A DNA stretch of 64,000 nt from Actinomycetota bacterium (GCA_016235065.1 JACRMB010000002.1:186001-250000); one strand, 5' to 3'. Shown: positions 51,771 through 62,362, counted from the stretch's first letter. A program made the numbers and translations. The notes: generated from the sequence alone by a model not told the origin.

Positions 51771-53795
51771 ATGCAGTTCTCCTGTCACGGCGCTATCCAC
51801 AAGCTGAGGGGCCAGACCGATTTCACGATCGCCCTGGCTGGCAATCCCAACGTGGGCAAGTCCAGCATCTTCAACAGTCTCACCGGCATGGGCGTAGAGA
51901 CCGCCCATTATCCCGGCAAGACTGTCGAGCTGAACATCGCCACCACTACCCTGGACGACCTCAACATCGGCATCATAGACCTGCCTGGGACTTACGCGCT
52001 TGGAGCCGTATCCGACGACCAGTGGGTAGCCCGGCAGGGAGTCCTTGACGGGCAGCCCGACGCGGTGGTCATGGTGATCGACGCCACCAACATGACCCGC
52101 AACCTTTACATGGTGCTTCAGTTCCTTGAGCTCGGTTATCCGATGGTAGTAGCCATGAACGTGATGGACGCCGCCAGGCGCGAGGGGCGCCATATCGACA
52201 TCAACCGGCTTTCGGTTCTTCTTGGAGTGCCCGTGGTGCCGACCGTGGCCAACCGCGGCGAAGGTCTCGATGAGATGATCATGGCGGCGGTAGAGGTTGC
52301 CAGGAACAAGCAGAAGCCTGCACCCCTGGGGATCTCATACGGCCTCGATGTGGAGAGCATGATCTCCCAGCTGACTGAGGCCATATCGGGAGCCGGCCTG
52401 GAGGAACCCTACGGGATACCCGAACGGGCTCTGGCCCTGCTCCTTCTGGAGAATGACCCGGAGTTTATCGAGATCACTTCGGAGCTTTCCGGATGGGAGC
52501 ATGTCCTGGAGCTGGCCATCGAACTGCGGCACAAGATGGAGGTCGCTCACGGCCAGAAAGCGGCGACCCGGATCGCCGGAGAGCGTCACGCGCTGGCGGG
52601 CATCATCAACGACGAGGTAGAAACCAGGGCTGAAGAAGAGAAGCAGGGCTGGGGCGAGCGGCTCTGGGGCTACACCACCAGCCCCGCTACCGGCATTCCA
52701 ATCCTTCTCCTGGTGCTGGCGGTCAATTTCCTGATCCTGTATTTCCTGGGCAATGCCCTGGCGGAGATCATCAGCAATTTCTGGGCGGGCCATGTGGCGC
52801 CGCCGATCAGGGACGCCGTCTTTGGCGCCTTTGGCGAGAATATCTTCACCATATCCTTATTGTGGGCAGTGGATGGTTTCGAGGCGGCGCTCACGGTTGG
52901 AATCCCGTTTGTCCTTGTCTTCTATCTGCTGTTCGCATTCCTGGAAGATACCGGCTACCTGAACTCGGTAGCGTTTCTCACCGACTCGGTCATGCACCGG
53001 TTCGGCCTGCACGGGCGCGCCATGATCCCCATCGTTGCCGGCGCCGGCTGTAACGTGCCCGCGATCATCGGCACCCGGGTGCTGACGACCATGCGCGAAA
53101 GGGTGATGGCCGGGGTGCTGATCGTGATGGTTCCCTGCAGCGCCCGGAACGCTGTCATCTTCGGGGCAGTGGCTTTTTATTCAGGCTGGCAGAGCACCCT
53201 GGCTCTCTACGCCATCATCCTGTTCCTCTGGGTGGCGGTGGGCCTGGCGCTCAACAAACTGATGCCGGGCGAGACGAGTGGGCTGGTAATGGAGATGTTC
53301 CCCTTCCGCCGCCCGCATCTCAAGACCATATTCAAGAAGACCTGGTTCCGTTTCAGGGATTTCGTCTTCCTGGCGATCCCGCTGCTGTTCATTGGCAGCG
53401 CGGTCCTCGGGCTGATGTTCGAGACAGGTGTGTTGCAAACGGTGGCTCACTGGTTCTCGCCCGTGCTCGAAGGCTGGATGGGCATCCCGGCGGCTGCCGG
53501 AGTGGCGCTGATGATCGCGGTGCTGAGGAAGGAGCTGGCACTTCAGCTGCTCGTGACCCTGGCTATCGCTTCGGGGGCCAGTGACGAATCCTGGGATAAC
53601 CTGAACTCCTTCATGACCAATGAACAGCTTTTCATCTTCGCGCTGGTAGCGGCTATCTACATCCCCTGTGTCGCCACGATCGCGGCGCTGGCGAGAGAGC
53701 TGGGTTGGAAGCGGGCACTACTGATCATGTCATTCACGATCGCCCTGGCGGTACTCGTCGGGGGCCTGGTCAATCAGCTGTTCAAGGTGATTTAG
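51771..53795 (+). CDS. feoB: ferrous iron transporter FeoB
   Basis: 674 aa. The N-terminal GTPase has G1 GNPNVGKSS, G2 region AHYPGKTVEL, G3 DLPGTYAL, and G4 NVMD (variant of NKxD). A helical regulatory domain follows, then the membrane part with two Gate repeats (FVLVFYLLFAFLEDTGYL; GAGCNVPAIIGTRV) and the conserved PCSARN segment. It imports Fe2+. The gene follows the DtxR-FeoA fusion. Its stop overlaps the convergent lipoprotein gene by four bases. Slightly short of the ~700-770 aa typical enzyme but complete in motifs. Confidence 0.96.
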   Translation: MQFSCHGAIHKLRGQTDFTIALAGNPNVGKSSIFNSLTGMGVETAHYPGKTVELNIATTTLDDLNIGIIDLPGTYALGAVSDDQWVARQGVLDGQPDAVVMVIDATNMTRNLYMVLQFLELGYPMVVAMNVMDAARREGRHIDINRLSVLLGVPVVPTVANRGEGLDEMIMAAVEVARNKQKPAPLGISYGLDVESMISQLTEAISGAGLEEPYGIPERALALLLLENDPEFIEITSELSGWEHVLELAIELRHKMEVAHGQKAATRIAGERHALAGIINDEVETRAEEEKQGWGERLWGYTTSPATGIPILLLVLAVNFLILYFLGNALAEIISNFWAGHVAPPIRDAVFGAFGENIFTISLLWAVDGFEAALTVGIPFVLVFYLLFAFLEDTGYLNSVAFLTDSVMHRFGLHGRAMIPIVAGAGCNVPAIIGTRVLTTMRERVMAGVLIVMVPCSARNAVIFGAVAFYSGWQSTLALYAIILFLWVAVGLALNKLMPGETSGLVMEMFPFRRPHLKTIFKKTWFRFRDFVFLAIPLLFIGSAVLGLMFETGVLQTVAHWFSPVLEGWMGIPAAAGVALMIAVLRKELALQLLVTLAIASGASDESWDNLNSFMTNEQLFIFALVAAIYIPCVATIAALARELGWKRALLIMSFTIALAVLVGGLVNQLFKVI

Positions 53796-54301
53796 GAATC
53801 CAGTTTCGCGAGCACTATGCTGGCGACCTTCTTGGCCTGCTCGAGGGCCGGCTTGTCATCCGCAGGGTCGGTGCCGGGGGCTCCGCCACCGCCGGAAGCA
53901 TAGACGCAGGTGTCTCCAGCCTTGGAGTGGACAAGAAGGACTGCTTTATCCCAGGAAGCATGCATCCCGATTCCCTCGACTGGCTCGGCCAGCGGGCCTT
54001 CGGCGTAATTCATGTAATCAGCCATGCTGCAGGGTTTGACGATGATGACGTTGGCCATGCGCGGCGCCGCGCCGGTAGAAAGGTAGGAGCAGGACCTGGT
54101 TCCTTCGCCTTCACTGCTTTCAGCAGCCGCCACCGGCTCGCCCAGGACTGATTCAGCGTCGGCCTTTGTGAAGAGGACGCAGGGATCGGGCACTTCTGCG
54201 CTGGCGGATTTGGTGGTGGTTTCGGTTGAGTCGCCACAGGCAGAGATCAGCACTGCGAATGCTGCGGCGAACAAAAGAACAGTCAGGAGACGAATCTTCA
54301 T
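53792..54301 (-). CDS. DUF3558-like lipoprotein
   Basis: 169 aa. The signal peptide ends in a lipobox (AFAVLISAC), then a Thr/Ser linker and the DUF3558 layout: PDPCVLFTKADAESVLGEPV, a cysteine pair around RSCSYLS and VKPCSM, and CVYASGGG later. DUF3558 is an actinobacterial surface lipoprotein family of unknown role. Convergent with feoB with a four-base overlap. Confidence 0.78.
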   Translation of the reverse strand: MKIRLLTVLLFAAAFAVLISACGDSTETTTKSASAEVPDPCVLFTKADAESVLGEPVAAAESSEGEGTRSCSYLSTGAAPRMANVIIVKPCSMADYMNYAEGPLAEPVEGIGMHASWDKAVLLVHSKAGDTCVYASGGGGAPGTDPADDKPALEQAKKVASIVLAKLDS

Positions 54302-54548
54302 TTAAGGCCTTCCCTTTCATCGTGGTACAGGCATGGGATATGGGACGCGCCCAATATAACCTCACCGCCCCTGCAATTCAAGCTCCAGGCCGGGATCGGG
54401 CCGCGCACCCTGCTTTTCCGATATCTGGAAGGATGCGCCGCTAAGACCTGGCCGCCGTTTTGTGGGTCAAGTTTCCCGTCCGGTTTCCCGATAAGGATTG
54501 CCACACGAGGCTAACTCACTCACCACCTTTGGGGAGGAGGTGAAAAAC

Positions 54549-54818
54549 ATGGCAACCGATGCCAGGGTCAAGACCCAGCCTGTCAGGGCGAAGATCCTCA
54601 CCGACGAGTACGAGATCGAGGGCAACGTACATCTGAAGCCGGGCGCACGCCTGGGACGGGTATCCGATATCCTCAACGCTCCCGACGCGGAGTTCATCCC
54701 GGTCACGCAGGCAAGCTGTACCAGCCGCGGATCGGCGGATTCCACCCCGGTGGAGACCGACTGTACAATCGTACAGGTGCGGACTATCAGGATGGTCTTT
54801 CCGTTCGAGGACTCATAA
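54549..54818 (+). CDS. DUF6812-like small protein
   Basis: 89 aa from ATG 54549 behind GGGGAGGAGGTG. Core: VRAKILTDEYEIEGNVHLKP, then RLGRVSDILNAPDAEFIPVT and the end VRTIRMVFPFEDS, matching small actinobacterial proteins of unknown function with an L-P-x-x-R-x-SD-x-LN block. Cytoplasmic, probably beta-rich. It has its own RBS and no operon partners. Confidence 0.7.
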   Translation: MATDARVKTQPVRAKILTDEYEIEGNVHLKPGARLGRVSDILNAPDAEFIPVTQASCTSRGSADSTPVETDCTIVQVRTIRMVFPFEDS

Positions 54819-55046
54819 GCCCTGCTCATAGCCGCTTTTTCAGGCTGTTGTGAGCCGGTTTTCTATCGCCGTGGAATGGGTATATTTATCCATGTGTACA
54901 GTAACGGGAATCAATTATTATACAATTGGATAAAATAATCCCGTCCGATAACGCATATTATTTATGCATGAGGCAGGGACACGTTTTTCCGCGTTTATCC
55001 AGCGGTACAGGTGTCCCGGCTCGACACCGCGGGCGAAAGGAAGAGC

Positions 55047-56726
55047 GTGGGACTGTCAGTAGCGGAAATCCTCAAGATGCCGATTCTGGCCGACGCCAGT
55101 GTGCTGGCCGGCGAGAAGGGGCTGGACCGCGAGGTGACCCAGGTCACTGTGGGCGAGGTTCCCGATATCGGCGACTGGCTCAGCGGAGGCGAACTGGTGC
55201 TCTCCACCTTCTTCGCAGTCGAGACCACACCGGAAGCCCAGGTCGAGTTCACCCGCAAGATCATCAAGGCGGGCGCCGCCGGCCTGATGCTCAAGCCCGG
55301 CCGCTTCATAGAAGAGATCGACGCCAAGATAATCGAACTCGGCCGCAAGCATGACTTTCCAATCGTCGAGGTCCCCTCTGAAGTCCGCTGGACCCATATA
55401 ACCGCCGAGATATCAGAACGCATCGTCGGCGAACACGTCGCACTCCTTCGCCGTTCCCAGGAGATCCACCAGCGCCTGCTTGAGGTAGTCATCGATGGCG
55501 GCAGCTGGAAGTCAATCGCCGACACCGCCGCCAGCCTGATCGGCCGGCCGGTACTTCTGGAAGACTCGTTCCATGAAGTCCTGGCCAGCTCGGAACTGAG
55601 CGACGACGATCTGAGCCTGGTCACGGAGTTCGAGGATGTGCGCAAGTCCACTGCCAAGGCCGGGGAAAAAGCCGCCAGGACGACCGAACGCTATAGCCGC
55701 ACCCCCCTGAGGAAGAAAGAAGCTTTCCCTGCCAGGATCACCGTTCCCATCATCGTCAGCCGCGACACTCTCGGCTACGTATCAAGTTTTGAAATGGATA
55801 CCGAGCTCAATGAACTCGACCTGGTCGCGCTGGAAAGCGCCGCCACCGTGGCCGCGGTAGAGATGGGCCGCGAGCTTACGCGCATGGAGGCCGAGACCCG
55901 GCTGCGCGGTGATTTCGTCGACGACCTCCTGGGCGACGAGTTCGACGGCGGCCCCACCATGTTGCAGCGAGCCAGTTTCCTCGGCGGCGACCTCAGCCGC
56001 GGCTGCCTCTGCCTCATCGCCGACATCGACGCCTTCGGCGAGTACGTCCGCGACAAGGCGCTCACCGAGCCAGAAGTCCAGCAGATCAAGAACCGCTTCT
56101 TCAGCGGCGTCAAGCAGGAGATCCGTTCCCACCACGAGAATGCGCTGCTTACGCCGAAGAGCGACAATGTCATCGCCTTCCTGCCGCCGCTCAAGGACGG
56201 CGACAAGCAGCTGATGGCCATAGCCCGCGCCACCGCCCTGCGCATCCGGCAGAGTTGCCGCGAGACCCTGCCCGACATCACAGTCTCGATCGGGATCGGC
56301 CGTTTCCATGCCGACCCGCTGGAGACCCGCCGTGCCTATCGCGAAGCCCAGTCGGCGCTGCAGGTGAGCCAGAGGCTGGGGGAGGCTGGCGCCATCGCCA
56401 CCTTCGATGACATGGGCATCTACAAGCTGCTGCTCGGCGCCCTCGAGGAAGACCCGGAAGAGGTGCGCAACTTCTACGAAGAGACGATCGCCCGCATCGA
56501 GGAATACGACAGGCAGCACAACACTGACCTGGTCGGAACCCTGGAGACCTACCTCACCAACAACCTCAGCGTCGCAGCCACGGCCGAGGCGCTCTTCACC
56601 CACCGGCACACGATCCGCTACCGCCTGGGACGCATCAACGACCTCACCGGCCTCGATGTCCACCGCAGCGAGGACCAGGAAAAGCTCGGCTTCGGGCTCA
56701 AGGTCATGCGTTTATTGCGGCGTTAA
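55047..56726 (+). CDS. PucR-family transcriptional regulator
   Basis: 559 aa from GTG 55047 (GAAAGGAAGA upstream); an ATG at 55011 lacks an RBS. The N-terminal PucR sensory domain (LSVAEILKMPILADASVLAG; GGELVLSTFF) is followed by a linker, a GGDEF-like CdaR middle domain (FLGGDLSRGCLCLIADIDAF; VSIGIGRFHADPLETRRAYR) and the C-terminal HTH_30 (NNLSVAATAEALFTHRHTIR, then YRLGRINDLTGLDV). Family members control purine, nitrogen or carbohydrate use. No target operon is adjacent, so the regulon is unknown. Confidence 0.93.
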   Translation: MGLSVAEILKMPILADASVLAGEKGLDREVTQVTVGEVPDIGDWLSGGELVLSTFFAVETTPEAQVEFTRKIIKAGAAGLMLKPGRFIEEIDAKIIELGRKHDFPIVEVPSEVRWTHITAEISERIVGEHVALLRRSQEIHQRLLEVVIDGGSWKSIADTAASLIGRPVLLEDSFHEVLASSELSDDDLSLVTEFEDVRKSTAKAGEKAARTTERYSRTPLRKKEAFPARITVPIIVSRDTLGYVSSFEMDTELNELDLVALESAATVAAVEMGRELTRMEAETRLRGDFVDDLLGDEFDGGPTMLQRASFLGGDLSRGCLCLIADIDAFGEYVRDKALTEPEVQQIKNRFFSGVKQEIRSHHENALLTPKSDNVIAFLPPLKDGDKQLMAIARATALRIRQSCRETLPDITVSIGIGRFHADPLETRRAYREAQSALQVSQRLGEAGAIATFDDMGIYKLLLGALEEDPEEVRNFYEETIARIEEYDRQHNTDLVGTLETYLTNNLSVAATAEALFTHRHTIRYRLGRINDLTGLDVHRSEDQEKLGFGLKVMRLLRR

Positions 56727-56813
56727 TCAGATTCTGCCACCCGGTAGACCAGCTTTTCCCAAAACCTGCCTCTTTGCTTTACTGGGATAATCAATCAATG
56801 TATCCTGTTTTTC

Positions 56814-58256
56814 ATGGGAAAAGCGTCTAAAAAAAAGAAGAAGATTATCAAAAAACCCGCAGAGGTCCGGAAGGGACCGGGCAATGCGGGGGAACACGAG
56901 CATTCGTCAACCCAGGGCGATGAATCCCCGAAAGACTCTATAGACTACCCCCTCGCTCAGGCTACTTTACTGATATTGATTTTCACGATCATCGTTTACC
57001 TGATCAGTTTTTTATCATTGCCTGTCCTCGCGGATTCAAGGTGGTCGATTCCCACCGCTGTAAGTATCTACAAAGAGGGTGACGTCGACCTTAATGAGTA
57101 TCGGGCCGTGGTGAAGGCCAACGATTATTACAAGGTCAGGACGATCGGCAGCAGGCTATATAACGAATTTCCGATTGGAGTCTCGCTGCTAGTACTGCCG
57201 ATCGTGTATTTCTATGATCAGTTCACGGACCTGGGTGAGTCAGTTAACTATGCCACTCCCAAAGAAGCCGAGATGTTCATGGCTTCGTGCATCGTGGCGC
57301 TGACAGCAATATTGCTGTACCTGATTGCGCGGAAAAAGGGCCTGGGCTTTGCCGGGGGTCTGTTTCTGGCGCTGATATTCACGTTCGGGACATCTGCATG
57401 GTCTACCGCAAGTCTGTCACTATGGCAACATGGGCCGTCCATGCTCATGATCACAATCACGCTGTACCTGGTCCTCATCGCAAAGGAAAGACCCTTTATT
57501 ATCCAGTTTGCAGCTTTGCCTCTGGCTTTTTCATACATCATCAGACCAACCAACAGCATAGCTATCATTCTTTTCTCGATCTACATCTTCCTTGAGTATC
57601 GCCGGTATTTTTTAAGATACATCCTGTGGGGAATTCTGATGGCAATCCCCTTCCTCTGGTTCAATTATTCGATTTACGGATCGCTGAGTTCGCCTTATTA
57701 TGCGACCGACAGGCTGTTTGGCCGGAGTCTGGAAACTATCCTTGTCGCCCTGGCGGGTAACCTCATAAGCCCAGGCAGGGGTATTCTAATTTTTTCACCG
57801 ATCCTGATCCTTTCTTTTGCTGGTGTGATTATCAAGATCAGGCGCAGCACTTTTGAAAGACTGGACCTGTTTCTGATTTTGATCATCGGATTTCACTGGC
57901 TGACTATTTCCATGGTAACTGAATGGTGGGGAGGTCACAGTTACGGTCCCAGATTCTTCACCGACATGATGCCGTTGATGATCTACTTTATGATCCCGGT
58001 TTTCCTGATCGTGCCCAAGCTTGATGGCTGGCACAAAAAAGCTGTTATAGCCGGGATTTCAGTCCTGACGATCTTCAGTGTGTTCGTGCACTTCAGAGGC
58101 TCAACCTGCGGGCAGGTGCAGGATTGGAACGTACATCCGGATATTATGGAAAATCAATCGAGGCTTTGGGACTGGGAGGACATCCCTTACCTGACTGGCA
58201 TCGATGGTAATCTGTTCCGCTGGCAAGAGGACTGCTACGATCCCGAGTTAAAGTAG
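56814..58256 (+). CDS. multi-pass membrane protein, GT-C-like
   Basis: 480 aa. A lysine-rich cytoplasmic N-terminus (KKKKKIIKKP) precedes about ten to eleven transmembrane helices. The first loop (DSRWSIPTAVSIYKEGDVDL; YNEFPIGVSLLVLPIVYF) resembles the first extracytoplasmic loop of GT-C glycosyltransferases, though the usual D-E/DxD pair is not obvious (RWSIPTA; GDVDLNEY). Conserved-looking elements: LSLWQHGPSM and WWGGHSYGPRFFTDMMPL. Likely a lipid-linked sugar transferase acting at the cell surface, possibly on the secreted proteins here; that link is inference. Confidence 0.68.
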   Translation: MGKASKKKKKIIKKPAEVRKGPGNAGEHEHSSTQGDESPKDSIDYPLAQATLLILIFTIIVYLISFLSLPVLADSRWSIPTAVSIYKEGDVDLNEYRAVVKANDYYKVRTIGSRLYNEFPIGVSLLVLPIVYFYDQFTDLGESVNYATPKEAEMFMASCIVALTAILLYLIARKKGLGFAGGLFLALIFTFGTSAWSTASLSLWQHGPSMLMITITLYLVLIAKERPFIIQFAALPLAFSYIIRPTNSIAIILFSIYIFLEYRRYFLRYILWGILMAIPFLWFNYSIYGSLSSPYYATDRLFGRSLETILVALAGNLISPGRGILIFSPILILSFAGVIIKIRRSTFERLDLFLILIIGFHWLTISMVTEWWGGHSYGPRFFTDMMPLMIYFMIPVFLIVPKLDGWHKKAVIAGISVLTIFSVFVHFRGSTCGQVQDWNVHPDIMENQSRLWDWEDIPYLTGIDGNLFRWQEDCYDPELK

Positions 58257-58424
58257 CAGACTGTAAGAAATTTCAGAAGCCGTCCTGAAAAGGTCATCTT
58301 TGGGCCAACTGTTTTGGATCCCCGAACCCGGCGTTGATACATCCCTCCATTTCTAGCAGCCGCCTCGTAATTACCCTGCAAAATAGCTGATATTCTGAAT
58401 AACAACTATAGGTGGATTGCCCTA

Positions 58425-58524
58425 TTGACTGTTGTGGTGACGGTATTATGATGGTATTGAAAGTAGCCCCGGACATAAGTTTGTGCCCGGCAGCCGGGAG
58501 ACTGGGGTTCTCGGAGGCCGGGCA
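58425..58524 (+). promoter_or_regulatory. promoter and hairpin leader of the beta-helix surface protein gene
   Basis: TTGACT (58425-58430), 16-bp spacer, TATGAT (58447-58452). The leader holds a TGCCCGGC...GCCGGGCA hairpin (58484-58491 with 58517-58524), with an inner CCGGGAGA/TTCTCGG pairing, followed by TCTTTT. It could be an attenuator; no known riboswitch class fits. Confidence 0.55.
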
Positions 58525-58567
58525 TCTTTTAGCAGCAACGAAGCAGGAAGCTGAAGGGAAGAGCCAG

Positions 58568-61500
58568 ATGCAATCGAAATGGAACAATGGCTCGATCCGG
58601 GCTCGAGGACCCGGCTCGCGAAGCCGGTTCATATCCTATGTCTTCCTGATCATGATCGCCCTGCTTGCAGGGCTTGTTTTTTACGCCAATCCCGCCCAGG
58701 CGGTTTCCACGGTCCACATCCTCAACGACGAGAACGGCGGCATGTGCCGTGACATGGGCTGGACCTGGGACCCTGAGACCCGAACGTGCACGATGACCGG
58801 TAGCATGGAACTTCCTGGCGCAGATGCGATCCATGTGGAAGGCGAAGGTCTCACCCTTGACGGCGCCGGATACACCATCACCGGCAACGGTCTGGGCAAC
58901 GGCGTCACCGTCGGTTCATTCAGAGGCGTAACGGTAAGGAACATACATATCTTTGGTTATAGCCTCGGCATCACGGCAGCAAGCGCTCCAGGGGCAACCG
59001 TACTGGGAAACGAGGTCATGAACTGCGCCACGGGTATCTACATGAACGGCTCCATCGACGCTCTCATCAGCACCAACACACTCACCAGCAACGGTCACGG
59101 CGTGAACCTGGGCTACGGTAGTGAGAATAACCTGGTCACCATGAACACAATGACCAGCAACTCCATCGGCGCCTATGTGTTTGTGTCCAACGACAGCACT
59201 TTCACCTTCAACACCATCGAATCGAGTTCTTCTTGTGGCGTAAGTATCAACTACTCCACCGGTAATGCTGTTTATAACAACATGCTGACCGGCAACGCCA
59301 CCCAGGCGGAAGTGGTCTTCAGTTCCAACATCTTTGACATGGGCCCTGTACTCGGCGGCAACTACTGGAGCGACTGGGCGCCGCCCGCTCATCCCGACGG
59401 TGATGGTGACGGCTTTGTCGACGATCCCTACGTCTTCTCCGGTGGCCAGGACAATTATCCGCTGGCAAGCCCGACCGGGTGGGACCAAACTGCCCCCGTG
59501 GTTGAGAACACGGCTCCCAATGGCACCATCCGCAACGGCAACCCGACGATAACCGCGTCTTATTCCGACCAGGCGCTTTCCAGTGGCATGGATACCGGTT
59601 CAGCAGCTGTGGTCTTCACTGACAGTCCGAATCAGGCGCCGGATGACTATGTCTGCGCGGCTACCGGCTCGCCTGACGGGACGATCACCTGCGCCCAGCA
59701 GGGCTCGCCAGTAAACTCGCTCACACAGGGCCATTATGAGTTCCAGGTTTCCATAAAAGACAACGAGGACAACACCGGTACGGCGTCGGGCAGCTTTGAC
59801 ATCCAGGCATACCGTATCTCGGATACCGTCGGCGGGCAGGACTGCACCCTGTTCGGCATCTGGGATGCCGATACAAAGACCTGTACGATGACAAGTGATT
59901 TGAATGTATATGACCTTGATGGACTGTATATACAAAGCAACGGCATAACCCTGGACGGCAATGGGCACTCGCTGACAAATACTGACACGCTCGGCTCCCT
60001 GTATTGGGGCGCTCACATCGAGAGCAGGACCGGCGTCACAATCAAGGACCTCACTGTCAGCGGCTTCTACGCCGGTATCTTCCTGCCTGGCGCATCCGGA
60101 AACACGATTTCCGGGAACCACCTTAACGGCAACACGATCGGCGCCCTTATCCCTTACGTCAATGCTCCCGGAGGCGGCATTTACCGCCCCAGCGACAACA
60201 CCGTCATCGGCAACGACATGTCCTCGAACTCCTATGCCGGTCTGTACTTCATCAAGGCTGACAACAACAAAGTCGTGGATAACACCTTCACCGGTAACAC
60301 CGAAATGTGTGTCATCGCCGACGCGGATGACGGGGCCGAAAACCACGGGCTCACATTCAGCGGCAACACCTGCAGCGGCAGCCCCGATGGTTTCCAGCTC
60401 TGGCGAACACATGAGAGCCGGTTCGTCGGCAACTCGGTAGCGCCAGGAACAGCGGGGAAAGGCTTCGCCCTCAACAAGTGCGACGGCAATATATTTGAGC
60501 GCAATGTCATCCTTGGTGAAAGTGCGAGCGGCTTCACTGGCTTCGCCGATGAGGGCATGTCACCCGACAATGACGCCAACCAGTTCTACAGCAATAGTTT
60601 TATCAAGACCACTTTCCCCTACCAGTTCACTGCATTTAATCTCGGGGACGCGGGGGACAGTGGCAACACCTTCACTCGCGAATTCGGCGGCGGCAATTAC
60701 TACTCATGGCGCGATAATCCCGGCGAGGGTTGCAGCGACGTCGACCCCACTGACGGTTTCTGTGACACTCCCTACGTCTTTTCCAACGGTCAGGATAACC
60801 GGCCGTGGACAATCGACGGAGCCTGGGCGCCAGACTACTATTGGACCTGGTACGACAACCTCTACGCTGACAACTGGGTGCTGATGGCCAATCCGCTTTC
60901 AGCCCCGGCTGATTCCTGGTTCGATCTCGAGATCGCCGGCGACGACCTGGATCCCGGCACTCTGGAGGGTCTGGAGTCCGGGCAAGTTCCCCCGGGCAGC
61001 TCACTGACGCCGGCATATCCCGGAACCATGGGTGGCCCGACAAGCATCAATCAGCGCGGACCCGGTCAGGCTATCACCAGCCAGCGCATCCTCTGGGCCG
61101 GCAACTCCATCGAGGAAGTGCTGGGCATGGATGTCGACCGGCTTTCTGACCACTACTACTGGACCTGGTATGACGAGCAGAGCGCTGGTTACAAGAACTG
61201 GGTCATGGTCGCCAATCCGGATCCGGTGCACGACGCTTACGCAGAAGTCAGGATCGCCGGCACGGTACGCTGGTCGGGAGCGGTAATAGCCGGCGGCAAC
61301 GTCACGCCGAACTTCCCGGGTGTCCTGGGTGGCCCGGTCGAAGTCCAGGCCTGGGTCGACGAGGACAAGACGGCGCCCGCAGATGTGCTGGCTTCCCAGC
61401 GGGTGCTGATGAACGGCGATACGGCATTCAATGAACTGCCCGGGACTCCGGCCGGCGAGCTTTCGGATCATTACATCTGGACCTGGTACGATTATTCATC

Positions 61501-62134
61501 ACCTGGTGCTCAGAACTGGGTGATGCTGGCCAATCCCAAGGCTTATCCTATCTACTATGAAGTCAAGGTTGCAGGGGTATCCATGGGAAGTGGGGAGCTG
61601 GCGTCTGCCGGCCAGACAGGAAGTATCGCCTACCCCGCTTTTGCCGGCGAGATCGGCGGACCCGTCGAAGTCCACTTCTGGAAGGATGCGGTTGGTGGTT
61701 CACTCATAACCGAAGGCATCGCCTCCCAGCGGGTGCTCTGGGGCCCGTCCTTCGGGGAGCTTCCCGGCTATCCATACACCGCTCTCGACTCCACTTATCA
61801 TTGGACCTGGTACGACTGGAACAGTCCAGGATCGCTGAACTGGATCATGGCCGCTCCCGATCCGGCCGTTACCGAGCCGGTTAGAGTAGAATTCAGCTTC
61901 ATAGACAGAAGTGGCACCCTCATGGTCGTACGCGCCGGCTCCTGTCTGGTCGACTCTGACGACCCCGATCCCGATAATCGCCGCTGCTTCTGGAGCTATC
62001 CTGGTTATAAGGGTGGACCCGTCCAGGTAAGAGCGGTGCTCGAGGGCACTTCGACACCGGCTAAAGTCATCGCCTCCCAGCGAGTGTTGTGGAACGGCTT
62101 CTTCAACGAGGTGCCGGGAACGGTGCTCAACTAA
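58568..62134 (+). CDS. secreted beta-helix/ASQRV-repeat surface protein
   Basis: 1188 aa from ATG 58568 (AAGGGAAGAG upstream), which gives a signal peptide ending NPAQA; the frame extends to 58412 but without signal features. Two right-handed beta-helix domains of the NosD/periplasmic copper-binding type (~45-300: LTLDGAGYTITGNGLGNGVT; ~395-690: NTISGNHLNGNTIGALI) flank one Ig-like domain. Four ASQRV repeats follow (YYWTWYDNLYADNWVLMANP, YYWTWYDEQSAGYKNWVMV, YIWTWYDYSSPGAQNWVML, YHWTWYDWNSPGSLNW), ending FNEVPGTVLN. It lies 31 kb from the other repeat genes, on the opposite strand. An adhesin-like or carbohydrate-binding surface role is inferred. Confidence 0.85.
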   Translation: MQSKWNNGSIRARGPGSRSRFISYVFLIMIALLAGLVFYANPAQAVSTVHILNDENGGMCRDMGWTWDPETRTCTMTGSMELPGADAIHVEGEGLTLDGAGYTITGNGLGNGVTVGSFRGVTVRNIHIFGYSLGITAASAPGATVLGNEVMNCATGIYMNGSIDALISTNTLTSNGHGVNLGYGSENNLVTMNTMTSNSIGAYVFVSNDSTFTFNTIESSSSCGVSINYSTGNAVYNNMLTGNATQAEVVFSSNIFDMGPVLGGNYWSDWAPPAHPDGDGDGFVDDPYVFSGGQDNYPLASPTGWDQTAPVVENTAPNGTIRNGNPTITASYSDQALSSGMDTGSAAVVFTDSPNQAPDDYVCAATGSPDGTITCAQQGSPVNSLTQGHYEFQVSIKDNEDNTGTASGSFDIQAYRISDTVGGQDCTLFGIWDADTKTCTMTSDLNVYDLDGLYIQSNGITLDGNGHSLTNTDTLGSLYWGAHIESRTGVTIKDLTVSGFYAGIFLPGASGNTISGNHLNGNTIGALIPYVNAPGGGIYRPSDNTVIGNDMSSNSYAGLYFIKADNNKVVDNTFTGNTEMCVIADADDGAENHGLTFSGNTCSGSPDGFQLWRTHESRFVGNSVAPGTAGKGFALNKCDGNIFERNVILGESASGFTGFADEGMSPDNDANQFYSNSFIKTTFPYQFTAFNLGDAGDSGNTFTREFGGGNYYSWRDNPGEGCSDVDPTDGFCDTPYVFSNGQDNRPWTIDGAWAPDYYWTWYDNLYADNWVLMANPLSAPADSWFDLEIAGDDLDPGTLEGLESGQVPPGSSLTPAYPGTMGGPTSINQRGPGQAITSQRILWAGNSIEEVLGMDVDRLSDHYYWTWYDEQSAGYKNWVMVANPDPVHDAYAEVRIAGTVRWSGAVIAGGNVTPNFPGVLGGPVEVQAWVDEDKTAPADVLASQRVLMNGDTAFNELPGTPAGELSDHYIWTWYDYSSPGAQNWVMLANPKAYPIYYEVKVAGVSMGSGELASAGQTGSIAYPAFAGEIGGPVEVHFWKDAVGGSLITEGIASQRVLWGPSFGELPGYPYTALDSTYHWTWYDWNSPGSLNWIMAAPDPAVTEPVRVEFSFIDRSGTLMVVRAGSCLVDSDDPDPDNRRCFWSYPGYKGGPVQVRAVLEGTSTPAKVIASQRVLWNGFFNEVPGTVLN

Positions 62135-62362
62135 ATTTATCGTCGCCACGCCGAGTCTGCACTCGCAGCCGGTCTGTCTTCCTGAGTTTCCCGTAGCCCT
62201 AACGGGCGTATCACTTCCTGCTGCTTTGCAGAGTTCCTGCACTCAAGAATCCCTGTTTTTGATGTAAATCAGATGAGTTTTCGACTCTTAATGTTTATCC
62301 GGGAACCTTGCGGTTATGTAAATATAATCAAGAACATGCGCTTGATAATAAAGGAGGCGCGA

